Part shown: positions 46,197 through 59,338 of the stretch, piece after piece
Position numbering within the stretch: the stretch's first letter is position 1
Layout of the letters: each line of letters opens with the position of its first letter
Source: Corydoras sp. C115
Lineage: Eukaryota > Chordata > Actinopteri > Siluriformes > Callichthyidae
Assembly: GCA_019802505.1 (NCBI GenBank)
Contig: JAFMOC010000024.1
Coordinates: forward strand, 1,371,501 to 1,435,500
Reading direction: 5' to 3'
Length of the DNA stretch: 64,000 bases
Notes under the pieces: model-generated
Databases searched by the model: none
What the model saw: the letters and a program-made list of their open reading frames with translations, nothing else
What the model was told of the DNA's origin: nothing
Made by a program: the position numbers and the translations under genes

Positions 46197-46595
46197 TTTG
46201 AGTGTGTGCCCAGCGATGTACTGGCACTTTGTTCTGGATGTACTGTATCTGTCAGCACCCAAAGTGTTTATACCCTGAAGGGTGGGTTTTCTCCGGGGTT
46301 CTCGTTTCCTCCTACAGTCCAAAAACATGGAATCAGGGTAAATTAAATGCTCTAAATTGCCCCATATAAAGTGTGTTTTTATGTGTGTCTGTGTGAGTGA
46401 ATGTACCCAGCGATAGATTAGCACCCTGCTCTGGGTGTATCTGACCTCAGTGACCTTGAGAAGAGGATTAAGCAGAAGATGAATAAATGAATGAATGAAA
46501 ACATTGCCTCCATGTAGTGTGTGTATATGTGTGTGTCTGTGTGATTGTATGCCCAGTAATGGACTGGCGATCTGTTCTTGGTGAATCTGCCCAAC
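46197..46595 (+). mobile_element. Rearranged SINE-B fragments
   Basis: A 3' piece (tgtgcccagcgatgtactgg), then a longer piece from gtttcctcctacagtcc to ataaatgaatgaatgaaa, then a third short piece (gcccagtaatggactggcga). Order suggests two or three truncated copies. Confidence 0.8.
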
Positions 46596-46837
46596 ACAAT
46601 TGCAACTTATAAATGAAGCCACCAAGGTGACTCATTTTCTCAGGTTTTCATTTAGTTCTTTCAATGGCAAAACAATTGTTTCTCTGCATTAAAAATTAGA
46701 GTGGATGAGCCTCATATTGAAAGTGGAAACTCAGCAACTACAGCACACCCAGTTATTAAGTAAAATGAGTTCTTAATGAGTAGGAATCCATTGAAAATAT
46801 TATTATACCATTATTTTATTTTCAATTAGTCTTATTT

Positions 46838-47146
46838 TATTATCCTCTACTTCATCCTCTACTAGCATCATTCAGGAAAAAACATTTCATGAGCTGGACA
46901 GATACCTTAGACACTCAGGACAGGGCTCCAATCTATTACTCAACACACACTTACTCACAGTATATAGAGGCAATTTTACTAGGGGCAATTTAGAGCAGTC
47001 AATTTACCTTGAATGCAATTGTTTTGAGAACCCAGAAAAACAAACAAACACAGACACGAGGAGAAACTCCTCCCAGATTGGGATTTGAACTTGTCTTCCC
47101 AGAGCTAATAGGTGAACGTTCTAACCACAAAGCCACTGTGCCGCCC
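46838..47146 (-). mobile_element. SINE-B copy, strongly diverged
   Basis: Minus-strand: ctctacttcatcctctacta, ggacagggctccaatctatt, ctcccagattgggatttgaa, gccactgtgccgcc. Confidence 0.88.
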
Positions 47147-47983
47147 ATTTCCAAAATTGAATGTTGGTATTCTATCATTTGTCTTTTCATGTGTTAAATA
47201 CAGATCCATGACAATAATAGTATTTGTACTAATTTGATTTTGGAAAATGTAATTGTTGAAGTAAACTACGAGTAATACACGTAAACTATACAAAAATATG
47301 ATTAAATGTGTCTTTAATAAATGTGAAAATGTTTTACACCACAGTAGCTCAGTAGCTTTGCAGTCTGGCCTATGTCCAAACTAATTAAGTTAATTACAGT
47401 AATTATGAAGGCAGTCGGTGCACAAGTTACAAATTAGTGTCTCCGATATAGCACGTTCATGCTGCAATCACAGATTAAGATAGGGGGCCTCAGGCTACTT
47501 AAGGCCCTGGTTTTAGTGCGTCACTGCTTGCTTATTAAGCACCTGCACTGTCAGTCAGCACTAGATAATGATTACATTTGCCCTTTTTGTTTCCGGCTCT
47601 GTCAAATTAGGACCCCAGCACTACGGAGGGTCTGTGCTGTTGCTTCTTACTTTTGGTGCTGCCTTTCCATCTTACAGAGGGTTGTATGCAATAAGAGAGG
47701 AATAATTAGATGGGAGGAAGGCACAGACACACAGTAATCATGATGAATACCAGAGTGGCATGTGGAGAACAAGAAGTAGTCAGCTCGCAGGCCTTGGCAA
47801 AGAAACTCATGTTGGCGCCATGATTAAGTGCCCAAAAATAACCAAGAGATGAAGTTTGCAGTAGTGGATTATAAGGTATCAACAACAGTGTTGGTATATG
47901 CTCAGGCCCAAACAGGTTAACAGGACAATTTATTTAACTATAATTAACCATAATAATGATTTATTTAAATTATATACATTTAG
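47147..47983. other. Repeat-free intergenic stretch
   Basis: Higher complexity and GC than neighbours at 47440-47720 (for example aggccctggttttagtgcgt). A 92-codon open frame there has no domain I recognise. Could be conserved non-coding DNA. Confidence 0.4.
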
Positions 47984-48340
47984 GGCGGCACGGTGGCTTA
48001 GTGGTTAGCATGTTCGCCTCTCAGCACTAGGGATTCCCGGTTCGAATCCCCATCTGGGTGGAGTTTTCATGTTCTTCCCGTGTCTGCGTGGGTTTCCTCC
48101 GGGTTCTCCGGTTTCCTCCCACAGTCCAAAAACATGGATCAAGTCAATTGAGTTCTCCAAATTGCCCCATATAGAGTGTGTATGCGTGCGTGTCTGTGTG
48201 AGTGAGTGTACCCAGCGATGGATTGGCGCCCTGTCCTGGGTGTATCTGCCCAGCACCCGAAATGTTCTGCCCTGGATGGGCATGGGGAACCCCACCGTGA
48301 CCCTAATATAGGATAAAGCGGAAGATAATGAATGAATGAA
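47984..48340 (+). mobile_element. SINE-B copy, full length, young
   Basis: Near-consensus, with a 12-bp target duplication tatatacattta on both sides. Confidence 0.97.
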
Positions 48341-48414
48341 GGAATATATACATTTATAGTAACACTTTCTATGAATCCGGTATTCATGCAATTCATGCGA
48401 AATATTCAGTGCCT

Positions 48415-48512
48415 AATTTAACCCTAATTACTCCAGGTGGCCAACCCTGTGCTCACTTTGGATAGTCACTTTGGATAAAAGCATCTGCTAAATGAACAAA
48501 TGTAATATAATA
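48415..48512 (+). mobile_element. SINE-A 3' fragment
   Basis: taaccctaattactccaggt, ccaaccctgtgctcactttg, ggataaaagcatctgctaaa. Confidence 0.85.
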
Positions 48513-48539
48513 CAATGTGATGTAAACATTTAAAAAGTT

Positions 48540-48685
48540 GTTGGACTGTGTGTAATGGGAGGAAAACATGCAAACAATAACAGGGCATTGTCTACTGTAC
48601 ACTATCTGCCTGGGAATCAAAACCCAAGACCTTATTGCTGTAAGATAAGAGTTTTAACCACGGTGCCACAGTGCCATACCACATA
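48540..48685 (-). repeat. Degenerate SINE-B-like remnant
   Basis: ttggactgtgtgtaatggga and ccacggtgccacagtgcc keep the order of a minus-strand SINE-B. Confidence 0.5.
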
Positions 48686-49383
48686 TTAATTTTTGAAAGC
48701 CTACAGCTTAACTTTCATATTCAATACTGCATTACAACAAAAAAAGAGCATCCGTTTGCACTTTAAGGCATGGCACTAAGGCATTGCACTGGGAAAATTA
48801 ATCCACTTATATTTTTGTACTTATACAACCTACGGGCTATTAAAAAAGCATAACTATGAATTTTTTAACCATATGTTCTCACACACTTTATAATACTAAG
48901 TTATATAAAAAGGAACATCCAAATATCTACTAGCTATGCTTTTAATGCCATTTATATGCAGTGGTATTTCCACTGTATTTTTACCTCTAATGTTGTTCCT
49001 GGATAATGTTGTTAATTATCTACTGCAGTTTAATTCGCAACAACCTTGAGTTAAAATATGTTCCAACATAAATGCTTTTATTCACAATCCATTTAGGAAA
49101 CAATAGGTGGTAATAGCACAACTAACAAACAAACAGTCTAATACTTTACATTCAAAACACATTTCGGTGCAACAGCTAAACCTATTCCTGAAAGCACATC
49201 ATATTCATTGTGGTTTACTTTAAGATTAAGTAAAAAGTATATGTCTTGTTGGATTATGCAACCAAAAGCACCTCCGCAGTTCATTAATGTAATTATAATA
49301 TGTCATACGTGTTGGGAAGTTGGCTAATAAACATTTATCAAATAATAATAACAATATGCATCAATGTTTTTTTTTTTTTAATC
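48686..49383. other. Unannotated intergenic stretch
   Basis: Nothing recognised. Confidence 0.5.
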
Positions 49384-49610
49384 TCATTTTATTATCTTTT
49401 TCTTAATCCCGTACTAGATTCATGTGGTGGTGGTGGGGGGGGGGGGGTTGTTCCTATGCCCATTCAAAGGAGAACTTCTCGGGTGCCGGGCAGATACACT
49501 TAGGACAGGTGCCCATCAATTGCTGAGCACACATTCACTTAAACTGACACACACACTATATAGGGGCAATTTACAGCTGCCAATTTATCTTGAATCCATA
49601 TTTTTGGACT
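49384..49610 (-). mobile_element. SINE-B copy, head missing
   Basis: cttaatcccgtactagattc, a G-rich expansion at 49425-49448, ctatataggggcaatttac; cut at tttttggact by the next copy. Confidence 0.88.
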
Positions 49611-49946
49611 CATTCATTCATTATCTTCCACTTAATCCTCTACTAGGTTCGTTTGGGAGGGGAGTTCCCCATGCCCATTAAGAGGAGAACTTTTCAGGCA
49701 CTGGGAAGATACACCCAGGACAGGGTGCCAATCCATTGCTGGGCACATTCATTCACAAAGACACACCCAAACACCCTCTATATAGGGCAATTTAAAGCAT
49801 TCAATTTACCTTGAATTCATGTTTTTGAACTGTGGGAAGAAAATCTAAGAACTTGAAAAAACCCACACGGACATGAGGAAACTCCACTCAGATCAAGATT
49901 CAAACCTGAGAGGTGAACATGCTGACCACTAAGCCACTAATCGCCC
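49611..49946 (-). mobile_element. SINE-B copy, diverged
   Basis: ATTC tail complement, ttccccatgcccattaagag, tgctgaccactaagccac, atcgccc. Confidence 0.92.
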
Positions 49947-50659
49947 TTGTATGAATTTTTAAAAGGAAAAACTCAAATGTTTCCTTTAGGCTGCAAATAC
50001 TACATTTACCATTTTAAATAAAAAAGTGCATTAGCAATTTTATTACCAAAGTTAAATGATATTTCCTGAGTAACCACTTGTCAATAATGTCTGAAAGCTT
50101 GTGTGGGTGGGAGAAATAACCTTTATTTAGCCAGGTGTTATAATCATAATGCTTATCAGAGCTGGAGACAAACATGGCAAGCAAAAAAAGAGTCCAGACA
50201 AAGACATGAACTAGGATTCGAACTGAAGTAAGATTACAATATTAAAGACTCTGACAGGATTGACTTTAGTCAAGGACTCACCAGAACAAAAGACTCAAAT
50301 ACATACTTTAATTAATATGAAACACAGCAGTGAAAAGGCAGGAAGGAACAAATCAATGTAATAAATAAAGACAAGACCAAGGGCAGATGGACATGTTATG
50401 GGTAGGAAGCTGAAACAAAGGAACAAAGAATAAAATTAAAACAACATGCATGAGCAATCTGTTACAATCTTTACAAAACAATCTCTGTGTTAATGCCTCT
50501 CCACATTATTGGTATTAGTGCCTTTTTTGTAAGTCATGCTATTTTACAATGTGGTAAATACACCTCATGCTGTTAAACCAATGAACTGCAGGGTATTTCT
50601 AATGTCATGTATTTAGGTCAATGACACACCAATAAGACTTACCAAGAATAAAAAAAAAA
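49947..50659. other. Unannotated intergenic stretch
   Basis: Nothing recognised. Confidence 0.5.
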
Positions 50660-50940
50660 GTTATTATCTTCTGGGTATGCGGTCACTTACACATAAACAC
50701 AAACACTACATAGGAAAAATTTATATAGTGCCAATTTACCTTGAGTCCATGTTTTTGGTCTGTCGGAGGAAACTGGTGAACCCGGAAGAAACCCACACAT
50801 ACACAGGGCGAACGTGAACATTCCACCCAGATTGGGATTTAAACCTGGATCCCCAATGCTGAGAAGCTAACCACTACGCAATTAAGAGCAGCCAATTTTC
50901 TTTGAATCCATGGTTTTGGATAACCACCATGCTGCCTTCA
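50660..50940 (-). mobile_element. SINE-B remnants
   Basis: ccatgtttttggtctgtcgg, attccacccagattgggatt, then a second short piece ending accaccatgctgcc. Confidence 0.8.
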
Positions 50941-50982
50941 AGGAAATATACAGTATGTTTTTTTTTTTATTGGGTATAGATT

Positions 50983-51303
50983 GGCTTAGTGGTTAGCACG
51001 TTTGCCTCTCAGCGCTAGGGATTCCCGGTTCAAAGCACCATCTGGGTGGAGTTTCCATGTTCTCCCCGGATTCTCCGGTTTCCTCTCACAGTACAAAAAC
51101 ATGGATCAATCAATTGAGTTCTCCAAATTGCCCCATATGGAGCGTGTATGTGTGCGTGTCTGTGTGAGTGTGTGCCCAGTGATAGATTGGCGCCCTGTCT
51201 TGGATGTATCTGCCCAGCGCCCGAAACGTTCTCCCCTGGATAGGTATGGGGAACCCCACCGCGACCCTAATATAGGATAAAGCAGAATATAATTGATGGA
51301 TGG
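50983..51303 (+). mobile_element. SINE-B copy, near complete
   Basis: ttggcttagtggttagcacg to tataattgatggatgggtgg, lacking about 20 bp in the head half. Confidence 0.93.
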
Positions 51304-51357
51304 GTGGATTGGGTATATATTTTTTTAAATATTTTTTTATCCTACACACTATTACTT

Positions 51358-51488
51358 TCATTCCTTTATTCATTAGCTTCCACATAATCCTTTACTAGGG
51401 TCGGGGAGACATCCAGGGGAGACATCTATTCAATTTAGCATTCAATTTACCTGAATCCATGTTTTTGGATAACCACCATGCCGCCCCC
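51358..51488 (-). mobile_element. SINE-B copy with large internal deletion
   Basis: ttcattagcttccacataat, aatcctttactagggtcggg, then aatccatgtttttggataac, accaccatgccgccc. Confidence 0.85.
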
Positions 51489-52684
51489 AAGTAAGAAAAT
51501 GTATTTTCTACATTGGATATAGACTTTTGAAATATTATTTTACCCTACACACTACTACTTGTTTTATTATTTAAACAGTTAGTAGAAAGGGCAATATTTT
51601 AAATCAAACATTGTCAGTACAACTTGAATTTGACATTTAAGGGTGTTAGAGATGACTTTGTGGATTCACAAGCACTCTCATTCTCTCTCTTACTCACACA
51701 CACACAAACACACACACACACATGTGCACACACATTGCAGCAGTATAATGATAAAATGACAGTTTTGCTTCAGGGCTGATTCTCTACGATTGCCTTGACT
51801 CACAGAACTCGGATTCTGAAACATGACCAGCATATCGTTCATTCCGGTGCGGATCCACACACAGATGGACGCCGGCTCCATTTCGTTTCTCATGATCCAA
51901 ACATGCCTAAGGTCATTTTCACTTTCAGTTGCTTACCAAATGTGCAATCTGGAATCATGAAATTAGCAGCTTGATGTGAAACTATCTTAAAAGCAACATG
52001 TCTTTACAGCTCTCAATAGTCATATCAGGTGGTGGGTTTAGGAAATCTAGCTGCTTTACATTCAGCTTGTAGTGGACATAAGTGATTGCATATTGACAAA
52101 ATTTGTTCCAAACTCTGCACAGCGGGAAAGCATGCGAGTGCTGTTAAAAATTCAATAAGGAACCCGTGGGGTTTCTACATGAATTTTAGATGCATGAGGC
52201 GCTGAAACATCTGTATGCTCTGCATATCATGTTGTTAGCACAAGGGCAAGGTAATGGACAAAGTACCTCACATTTTATACAATACAATTCATACCGTTAC
52301 ATAAAATTTAGTTTCATTACAAAATTCTGTTTCACATATACAGACTCAGATGTATTTTAACCATTTGTCAACTAACCTCTTTTATATACATTTTTATAGT
52401 TTTTGTTAAAGGTAGAAATATACATAATTAATGCATTTTATAATGGAATTTATTTAATTAAAGACTGATATGGTATAATTTCTTTATTTCTTATTTAATG
52501 TTTTTAAGCCAGTTATCTTAATATTAATAGAGTGCTGGATCCTGTCACAGGGCAGATACACAAACATATTTACAACTCGGAGCAATTAGTTATCTCTGAT
52601 TTACCTGTTGTTACATGCCTTTGGACTATAAGCCCTTGCAGACGAAGGGGTGCTATGATGATCATTATCAATTAGCTTAAAACT
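51489..52684. other. Unannotated intergenic stretch
   Basis: CA-rich tract at about 51697-51735; 52540-52640 holds a very degenerate SINE-B-like piece. No gene recognised. Confidence 0.45.
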
Positions 52685-53034
52685 TTTCATTCATTCATTA
52701 TCTCCCGCTTTATCCTCTATTAGGTTCACGGTGGGGTTCCCCATGCCCATCCAGGGGAGAACGTCTCGGGCGCTGGGCAGACACACCCAGGACAGGGCGC
52801 CAATCCATCGCTGGGCACACACTCACACACTCAGACACACTCTATATGGGGCAATTTTAGAGAACTCAATTAACTTGATCCATGTTTTTGGACTGTGGAA
52901 GGAATCCGGAGAACCCGGAGGAAACCCACGCGGACACGGGGAGAACATGGAAACTCCACCCAGATGGGGATTCGAACCGGGAATCCCTAGTGCTGAGACG
53001 CGAACGTGCTAACCACTAAGCCACTGTGCCGCCC
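52685..53034 (-). mobile_element. SINE-B copy, full length, young
   Basis: Near-consensus, with an exact 12-bp target duplication tagcttaaaact (52673-52684 and 53035-53046). Confidence 0.97.
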
Positions 53035-53072
53035 TAGCTTAAAACTATATATATATATTTAAAAGCTTAATA

Positions 53073-53270
53073 TGGGGCGGGTTAGCTCAGTGGTTCGGGT
53101 GTTCGGCTGTCAATCTGAAGGTTGGGGTTCAAATCCCATGTCCACTGAAGTTACCAATGTGGGTCCTTGAGCAAGACCCTTAACCCTCATTGCTCCAGGG
53201 ATGTTGTGATTAACCCTGTGCTCACCTTGTAAGTCGCTTTGGATAAAAGCGTCCAATAAATGACCCAATT
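53073..53270 (+). mobile_element. SINE-A copy, full length
   Basis: gggttagctcagtggttcgg (A box), ggttcaaatccc (B box), cttgagcaagacccttaacc, ggataaaagcgtccaataaa. Confidence 0.95.
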
Positions 53271-53308
53271 TAATTTTTTATTTAATTTAATTTAATTTAA
53301 TTTAATAT
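53271..53308. repeat. (TTTAA)n microsatellite
   Basis: Pentanucleotide array extending the 3' tail of the preceding SINE-A. Confidence 0.93.
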
Positions 53309-53558
53309 TCAAACATCCTTTTATTGTGAAAATTGTGACCTTACAAAAAAAAAATTGTGACCTATGCTTCATTATTGTAATTATTAAAAAAAGAAACAAT
53401 ATTATGAGCTATACTTATATTTTATGATTAAAATTATGATTTTGATTAAACTAAGATGTTTTTTTTTCTCACTTCGTCAATGTTGGTTATTGGAAATAGA
53501 CTTTTGTTTCCCTTTCTGAACAAAAAACACAGTAACTGTAGAGAAGCACATGTCCATC

Positions 53559-53893
53559 TATCCATCCATTAACTTCCGCTTTATCCTATATTAGGGTCGC
53601 GGAGGGGTTCCCCATTCCCATCCAGGGGAGAACGTTTTGGGCGCTGGGCAGATACATGCATACACCCAGGAGAGGGTGCCAATCTATCGCTGGGCACACA
53701 CTCACTCACTCACTCACTTGGAGAACTCAATTGACTTGATCCATGTTTTTGGACTGTGGGAGGAAACCGGAGAACCCTGAGGAAACCTACGCGGACACGG
53801 GGAGAACGTGGAAACTCCACCCAGATGGGGATTCGAACCGGGAATCCCTAGCGCTGAGAGGCTAACGTGCTAACCACTAAGCCACCGTGCTGT
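53559..53893 (-). mobile_element. SINE-B copy, near complete
   Basis: tccatccattaacttccgct, ccattcccatccaggggaga, ccaccgtgctgttc. Confidence 0.94.
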
Positions 53894-54026
53894 TCAGAGC
53901 ACATGTCAATAACGGCAAATACTACAATATGTGAATAGTTTATAAAAGCAAGATGATTAGCTAACATTTTTCTCAAGATACAGCCTGAGTTAAATCACTA
54001 AAACACATCTCACACTCAATATTTAT

Positions 54027-54198
54027 CTCATTTCATCTCATTATCTTTCACCTAATTCTTTACTAGGGTCGCCGAGTGAGTTCCTCATGCCCATTCAGGG
54101 GAGAATGTTTTGGACGCTGGACAGATACATCCAGGACTTGGCGTAAATCCATCCCTGGGCACACATTTACTAACAACCACATATAATAAAGGGCAATA
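54027..54198 (-). mobile_element. SINE-B copy, head side missing
   Basis: ttctttactagggtcgccga, cagatacatccaggacttgg; cut at 54198 by the next copy. Confidence 0.88.
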
Positions 54199-54524
54199 TT
54201 CACTCATTCATTCATTATCTTCTAATCTTAAGCCTCTATTAGGGATGCTGGTGGTTCCCATGCCCATCCAGAGGAGAACGTTTTTGGCGCTAGGCAAACT
54301 TACCCAGGAGAGGGCACCAATCTATCACTGGGCAAACACTCACAAACACACACAAACAGGGGCAATTTAAAGCCGTCAATTTACCTCAAATCCATGTTTT
54401 TGGACTGTGGGAGGAAAGACACCCCCAAGGACATGGGGAGATCATGGAACCTCCACTCAAATTGGGATCCAACCTTGGTTCCCCGACGCTGAGAGGCAGA
54501 CATGCTAAAAACTGTGCCGTCCCA
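54199..54524 (-). mobile_element. SINE-B copy, diverged
   Basis: tcattcattcattatcttc, cccatgcccatccagaggag, tttttggactgtgggaggaa, ctgtgccgtccc. Confidence 0.92.
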
Positions 54525-54727
54525 CTTTTAATATTACCTTGTGACTTTTTATGTGCATTTGAACATTTAAAATACAAAGCAAAGAATAACAGTTAGGTGG
54601 TAGTTGAAGAAAGGTGGTAGTTGAAGAAAGTAGATGCATGCAAATGCACATTAACATCATTATCTTTTATTAACTGTCAATCCTATATGACTAGAATAGT
54701 GAAAGATAGGGTTTTAGGGTTTATAGG

Positions 54728-54890
54728 AGAGGTCCACTGAAGTTACCACTATGGGTCTTTGAGCAAGTCTCTTAACCCTTATTGCTCCAGGGGTGCTCTG
54801 TTGGCTGAAAATGTGCTCTGGCCCCAACCAAATTGAGATATTTGTAGGTTGCTTTGGATAAAAGCGTCTGCTAAATGACCATATGTACTA
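54728..54890 (+). mobile_element. SINE-A copy, lacks head
   Basis: gaggtccactgaagttacca, tattgctccaggggtgctct, ggataaaagcgtctgctaaa. Confidence 0.92.
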
Positions 54891-55983
54891 TAAATGTAGG
54901 TTATGTACGTCTTGTTGTTATTTCAAAACCTTTAGCACCAATGATACCGTCTGACACACCCAGCACAGCAATTTCATAGCCAATCCAACTACTGGTTGCC
55001 ATATTCAGTTTCTTTGTCTACTGTGATGTTGCAGCCTGGTAAGAACATTTGGCAACCCTGATTCACCCCTTCCCACGCATCTCATGCTCTGAGCTGTTGC
55101 CTCCCACCTATCTGTCTACATTGCTTTGTTTATATCCTGGATCTTTTATTTCTTCTCTTTCCATGACTTTTGCTCTCTGCTCTCTCCACCCACCGAGGCT
55201 AGCTTCCTCTCTGATGGATCCTATGGGAAGTTTTGCTGGAGGACATTCTGTTTCCGCAGCATGATTCTTTAGCTGTTATTGTTTAAGACTTTCGGCCAAA
55301 TTATTCCCACTCAGCATTATTAATTTAAATTTCAAAAATTAAAAGTACTATTAATCATAAGCTTTACTAAACAACAGAACAAGAACATCACAAAACCACA
55401 CAAAACTGCATGCCCTCCACTTGGCTGAATAATGTTAATGTAACAGGCCCCCATGGACTCTTTAGAACTCTGACCTGTTGAATGTTAAGACACACTTGCT
55501 AAGCTGTACCTGAAGCCAAGTTAATTTTTTTTTTTTTTTTTTTTTTGTATGTCCTATGTATATGCATAAAAATAGACAAAAAAAAAACACTTTCAAAATG
55601 AATTTCAGATGTGAAACACTCATGTTGGAAACTGCAGCCTGCAGCCAGAATTGAATAAGAAGACCTTTGCTTGTACAAGCTCAGGCAGAACGAAAAGAAC
55701 AATCGTTTTTTTTTTTTTTTTTTTTCGTTTGTGGGTGGACTTAATGTATTGTTGAATATTTTAAAACAAAATCACTTTCAAAGCTATAAAACCATGCACT
55801 GGCCTCAGCACTGGTCTACTGTAGATAAAGAAGCAGTTAATATTCTCAGTAGCTTCGGTTAACCTTTGGTCTCAGTGCTGCTTTTTTTACAAGGTTGATA
55901 TCAGAATTTTCGCCAGTACAGTATATAGTGTCACAAATGATTCCTATGTCCATTCATGTTTAAATGTTTCTTAATAAGCAACC
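54891..55983. other. Unannotated intergenic stretch
   Basis: T runs at about 55522-55545 and 55706-55726. A 71-codon frame at 55049-55264 shows no domain. Nothing else recognised. Confidence 0.45.
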
Positions 55984-56252
55984 CATTCATCATCCATCCA
56001 TTATTTATCTTTAGTAGGGTCACGGTGGGGTTCCCCATGCCAATCCAGGGGAGAACGTTTCGGGAGTTGGGCAGATGACAGGATGCCAATCTATCCAGGA
56101 CCCAGGACAGGATGCCAGTCTATCGCTGGGCACACATTCACTCACATAGACACACTCTATATGGGGCAATTTGGAGAATTCAATTGACTTGATCCATGTT
56201 TTTGGACTGTGGGAGGAAACCAGAGAACCCAGAAGAAACCCACGTGGACACA
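55984..56252 (-). mobile_element. SINE-B copy, head missing
   Basis: tagggtcacggtggggttcc, an internal 30-bp local duplication (ccaatctatccaggaccc), ccatgtttttggactgtggg. Confidence 0.92.
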
Positions 56253-56307
56253 AGAATACGAAAACACAACACAAAAATATTTCATAATTATACTTATCTC
56301 ATGCATT

Positions 56308-56575
56308 TATTCATTCATTATCTTACACTTAGTCCTCCACTAGGGTTGTGAGGGGGTTCGCCATGCCCATCCATAGGAGAATGTTTCGGGTGCTGGATAG
56401 ATACACTCAGGACAGGGCGCATATCAATCATTGGACACACACTTATTTACACAGACACACACATAAACACACTCTATATGGGGCAATTTGGAGCAGTCAA
56501 TTCACCTTAAATCCATGGTTTTGGACTGTTGGAGAAAACCGGAGGAAATCTATGTGGACATGAGAGGAACGCGTA
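56308..56575 (-). mobile_element. SINE-B copy, head missing
   Basis: attcattcattatcttacac, gttcgccatgcccatccata, aatccatggttttggactgt. Confidence 0.9.
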
Positions 56576-57775
56576 TAGCATAAAAGGCTGAAAAACAGAA
56601 CAGAAAGGCCACAAACTATTACACATTCAGACATCTGGCAGTTACTTAGTCATTAAACCTAGAATCAAAAGATAAACATTTTAGAAAAAACACAGAAGCA
56701 GGGAGAACATGCAAATACTAGACATAAGGTTTTACCATACCCAGATAGCAAACTCACTGTGCTGTCTTGCTACGCATGTCAGTTTTAGTTAAATTTTAAT
56801 ACAATGGCACTTAAATTTAATCTTACATCACATTTTATTTTCTGGAGTTTTGGCATTCAGACTGTTGTTTAATAAAGTCAAGCAACAGACCCAGAAAACT
56901 CTATAATTGATTGCCGCAAAGTGTATTACTATTTACCTAAGCCATGCTTTTAATGGATTAATAAATTGTAAATGCATTTAAGGGCTTTGTGTTCCTTCAT
57001 TAATAATGAAAACTATGCCAGGCACCTGTACAGAATATTTTCTAATAGATTCCACACTATGAGCCACCTTTAAGCCACCTCATGACTAAAATACAAATAC
57101 CCTTATTTATCCTGCATCTGCAGAGGAGGATTGACTGAGTTAGTTTGAACAGTTTAAGATTCTTTGAAACACTGGTAGATCAAATTTAATGTCGAAGCAA
57201 GATGCACCCTGGTGTGCACATGAAAGGATTCTGTACTGGCATTGTTCCTTACTGAAGAGAAAATTGTTTCCCACGATTAAATGTCTGTCATTGTGACTGC
57301 AATGTCAAATCCTTATGCGATGCCACTTAAACATGACACTATGACTAAAGAGAACAAACAAATCAGAAAGAATTCCTTTCAGTTCTAAATAACAGTGCTT
57401 CTGCATGAAATGATCTAAAAAGACATCTTGTTTTCACACAAATCCTAGGAGAAGATAAAAAAACACTTAAATTAAATGTAAAAAAAAATCTTTTGGTTAC
57501 TAGTGTGACCATTTTTTTGCAGATGTCACAGCAACTGAACTTTAAAAAGTGCTGATTGGAGTACATTTTTCAGCTTATTCCTCTCAAAATGAACATGAAC
57601 CTTTCTTTTAATGTTGACTTTGCTATTTAAAAACACCAACATTATTAATCTCTAATATTTTTTTTGTACAATGACTTGTGGGTTTATGGCCCTGGTCTTG
57701 TCACATGATCCAAATAATTTTAATATTTAATTCATCAATATATTTTTAATGTCTGACTTTTTTTCTATAGAATTA
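56576..57775. other. Unannotated intergenic stretch
   Basis: 56695-56770 may be a degenerate SINE-B head (agggagaacatgcaaatact). Otherwise nothing recognised. Confidence 0.45.
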
Positions 57776-58073
57776 ATTCATTCATTCATAATCTTTCACT
57801 TCATCCTCTACTAGGGGTCCCCATGCCCATCCAAGGGAGAACTTTTGGGGCACTGGGCAGATGCAGCCAGGTCAGGGCATCAATCTACACAGACACAAAA
57901 AAAGCACACTCTATATGGGGCAATTTAGAGCATTCAGTTTACCTTGAATACATGTTTTTGGACAGTGGGAGGGAACTGGAGAACCTGGCGGAAACACACG
58001 TGGACATGGAAGAACATGGAAACTACACCCAGACTGGGATTTGAACCTGAATCCTAAGCTAACCACTATGGCA
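57776..58073 (-). mobile_element. SINE-B copy, diverged
   Basis: ttcattcattcataatcttt, ggtccccatgcccatccaag, actatggcaccc at the head end. Confidence 0.92.
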
Positions 58074-58159
58074 CCCTTTTATAGAACTGGAATTTCAAAA
58101 TAAAAATAAATTGTTAAATTATTAATAGCAAGAGGTTTTATCCTAATTGCATTTAAATA

Positions 58160-58345
58160 GTTAAGTTATTTATTTATATTGTGCTTTTTACAACAGTACA
58201 TTGTCACAAAGCAACTTTACAGAATGAAAAGCCTTGAAATCCCCAAAGAGCAAACCAAAGCGACAGTGGCAAGAAAAAACTCCTGTTATGTTGTTATTTA
58301 AGGAAGAAACCTTGGGAGGACCAAGACTCAGTGGGGGACTCATCC
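58160..58345 (+). repeat. Dispersed repeat family E, copy 2
   Basis: atttatttatattgtgcttt, tcacaaagcaactttacaga, aaggaagaaaccttgggagg, ggactcatcctccttgagcg; parallels 22735-22945. Confidence 0.8.
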
Positions 58346-58550
58346 TCCTTGAGCGAATAGGCTCAATCCACAGCGCTACCACAATCATGTTCTCAGGTAG
58401 AATGCATTTCCATACTCAAATGCGGTGCTTTCATTTCTTCAAAGAGAATTATAAATAATAATCATTTTATTTTTATTAGTATTATTATTATCCTAAACAT
58501 AGATTTTTTTAATTCTATTTACCTTTTTTAGCATAATGAATATTAATATC

Positions 58551-58878
58551 AGCAGCACGGTGTCTTAGTGATTAGGACATTTGCCTCTCAGCGCTGGGGA
58601 TTCCAGGTTCGAATTCCAGTCTTGTGGAGTTTCCATGTTCTCCAAGTGGGTTCTACAGATTCCTCACAGTCCAAAAACATGGATTGAAGGTAAATTGAAT
58701 GCTCTAAATTGCCCTATATATAATGTGTGTCTGTGTGAGTGAGTGTGCTCAGTGATAGATTAGCACCCTGTCCTGGGTGTATCTGCGAAGCACCCAAAAC
58801 ATTCTCCCCTGGATGGACATGGGGAACCCCACCACGACCCTAGTAGAAGATTACGCAGAAGATAATGAATGAATGCAT
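58551..58878 (+). mobile_element. SINE-B copy, near complete
   Basis: cagcacggtgtcttagtgat head, gttcgaattcc B box, gaagataatgaatgaatgca tail. Confidence 0.94.
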
Positions 58879-59326
58879 GAATAAATAAAAAGTTCCCCTA
58901 TAACCAACTTACCTTCTTTGTACCCCCCAAAAAAGTCAACCTACTTTTGAATTTGAATACACTGCAATATAATGTTTATATGTTGCCTTTTGTCTCGTAT
59001 TGTCCACCACACACAATAAGGTAGATAGTAATTAATCCTTTAACATAGCCACTGGCCCCAACATCTGACAGAAAGCAGATGTGCATCAATTAGTTTCCTC
59101 ACTAATTGTCATTCATCTTAGAGAAGGTTCTAAACATTCAGAAAGAACATGTTTGTCCAATAAAGCCAATAAAGGTCGATTACAAGCATATCGCTCCACT
59201 GGATCCTTAAACGATTGCAGGACTTTTGATTCTCAGACAAAAATAAGCTAAACGCTGGTCAATTACAACTAAAATACAGATTTATTTATTTATTCTACAT
59301 ACAAAGATTTTTTAAATTTATACATC
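58879..59326. other. Unannotated intergenic stretch
   Basis: Nothing recognised. Confidence 0.5.
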
Positions 59327-59338
59327 ATTTATTATTGT

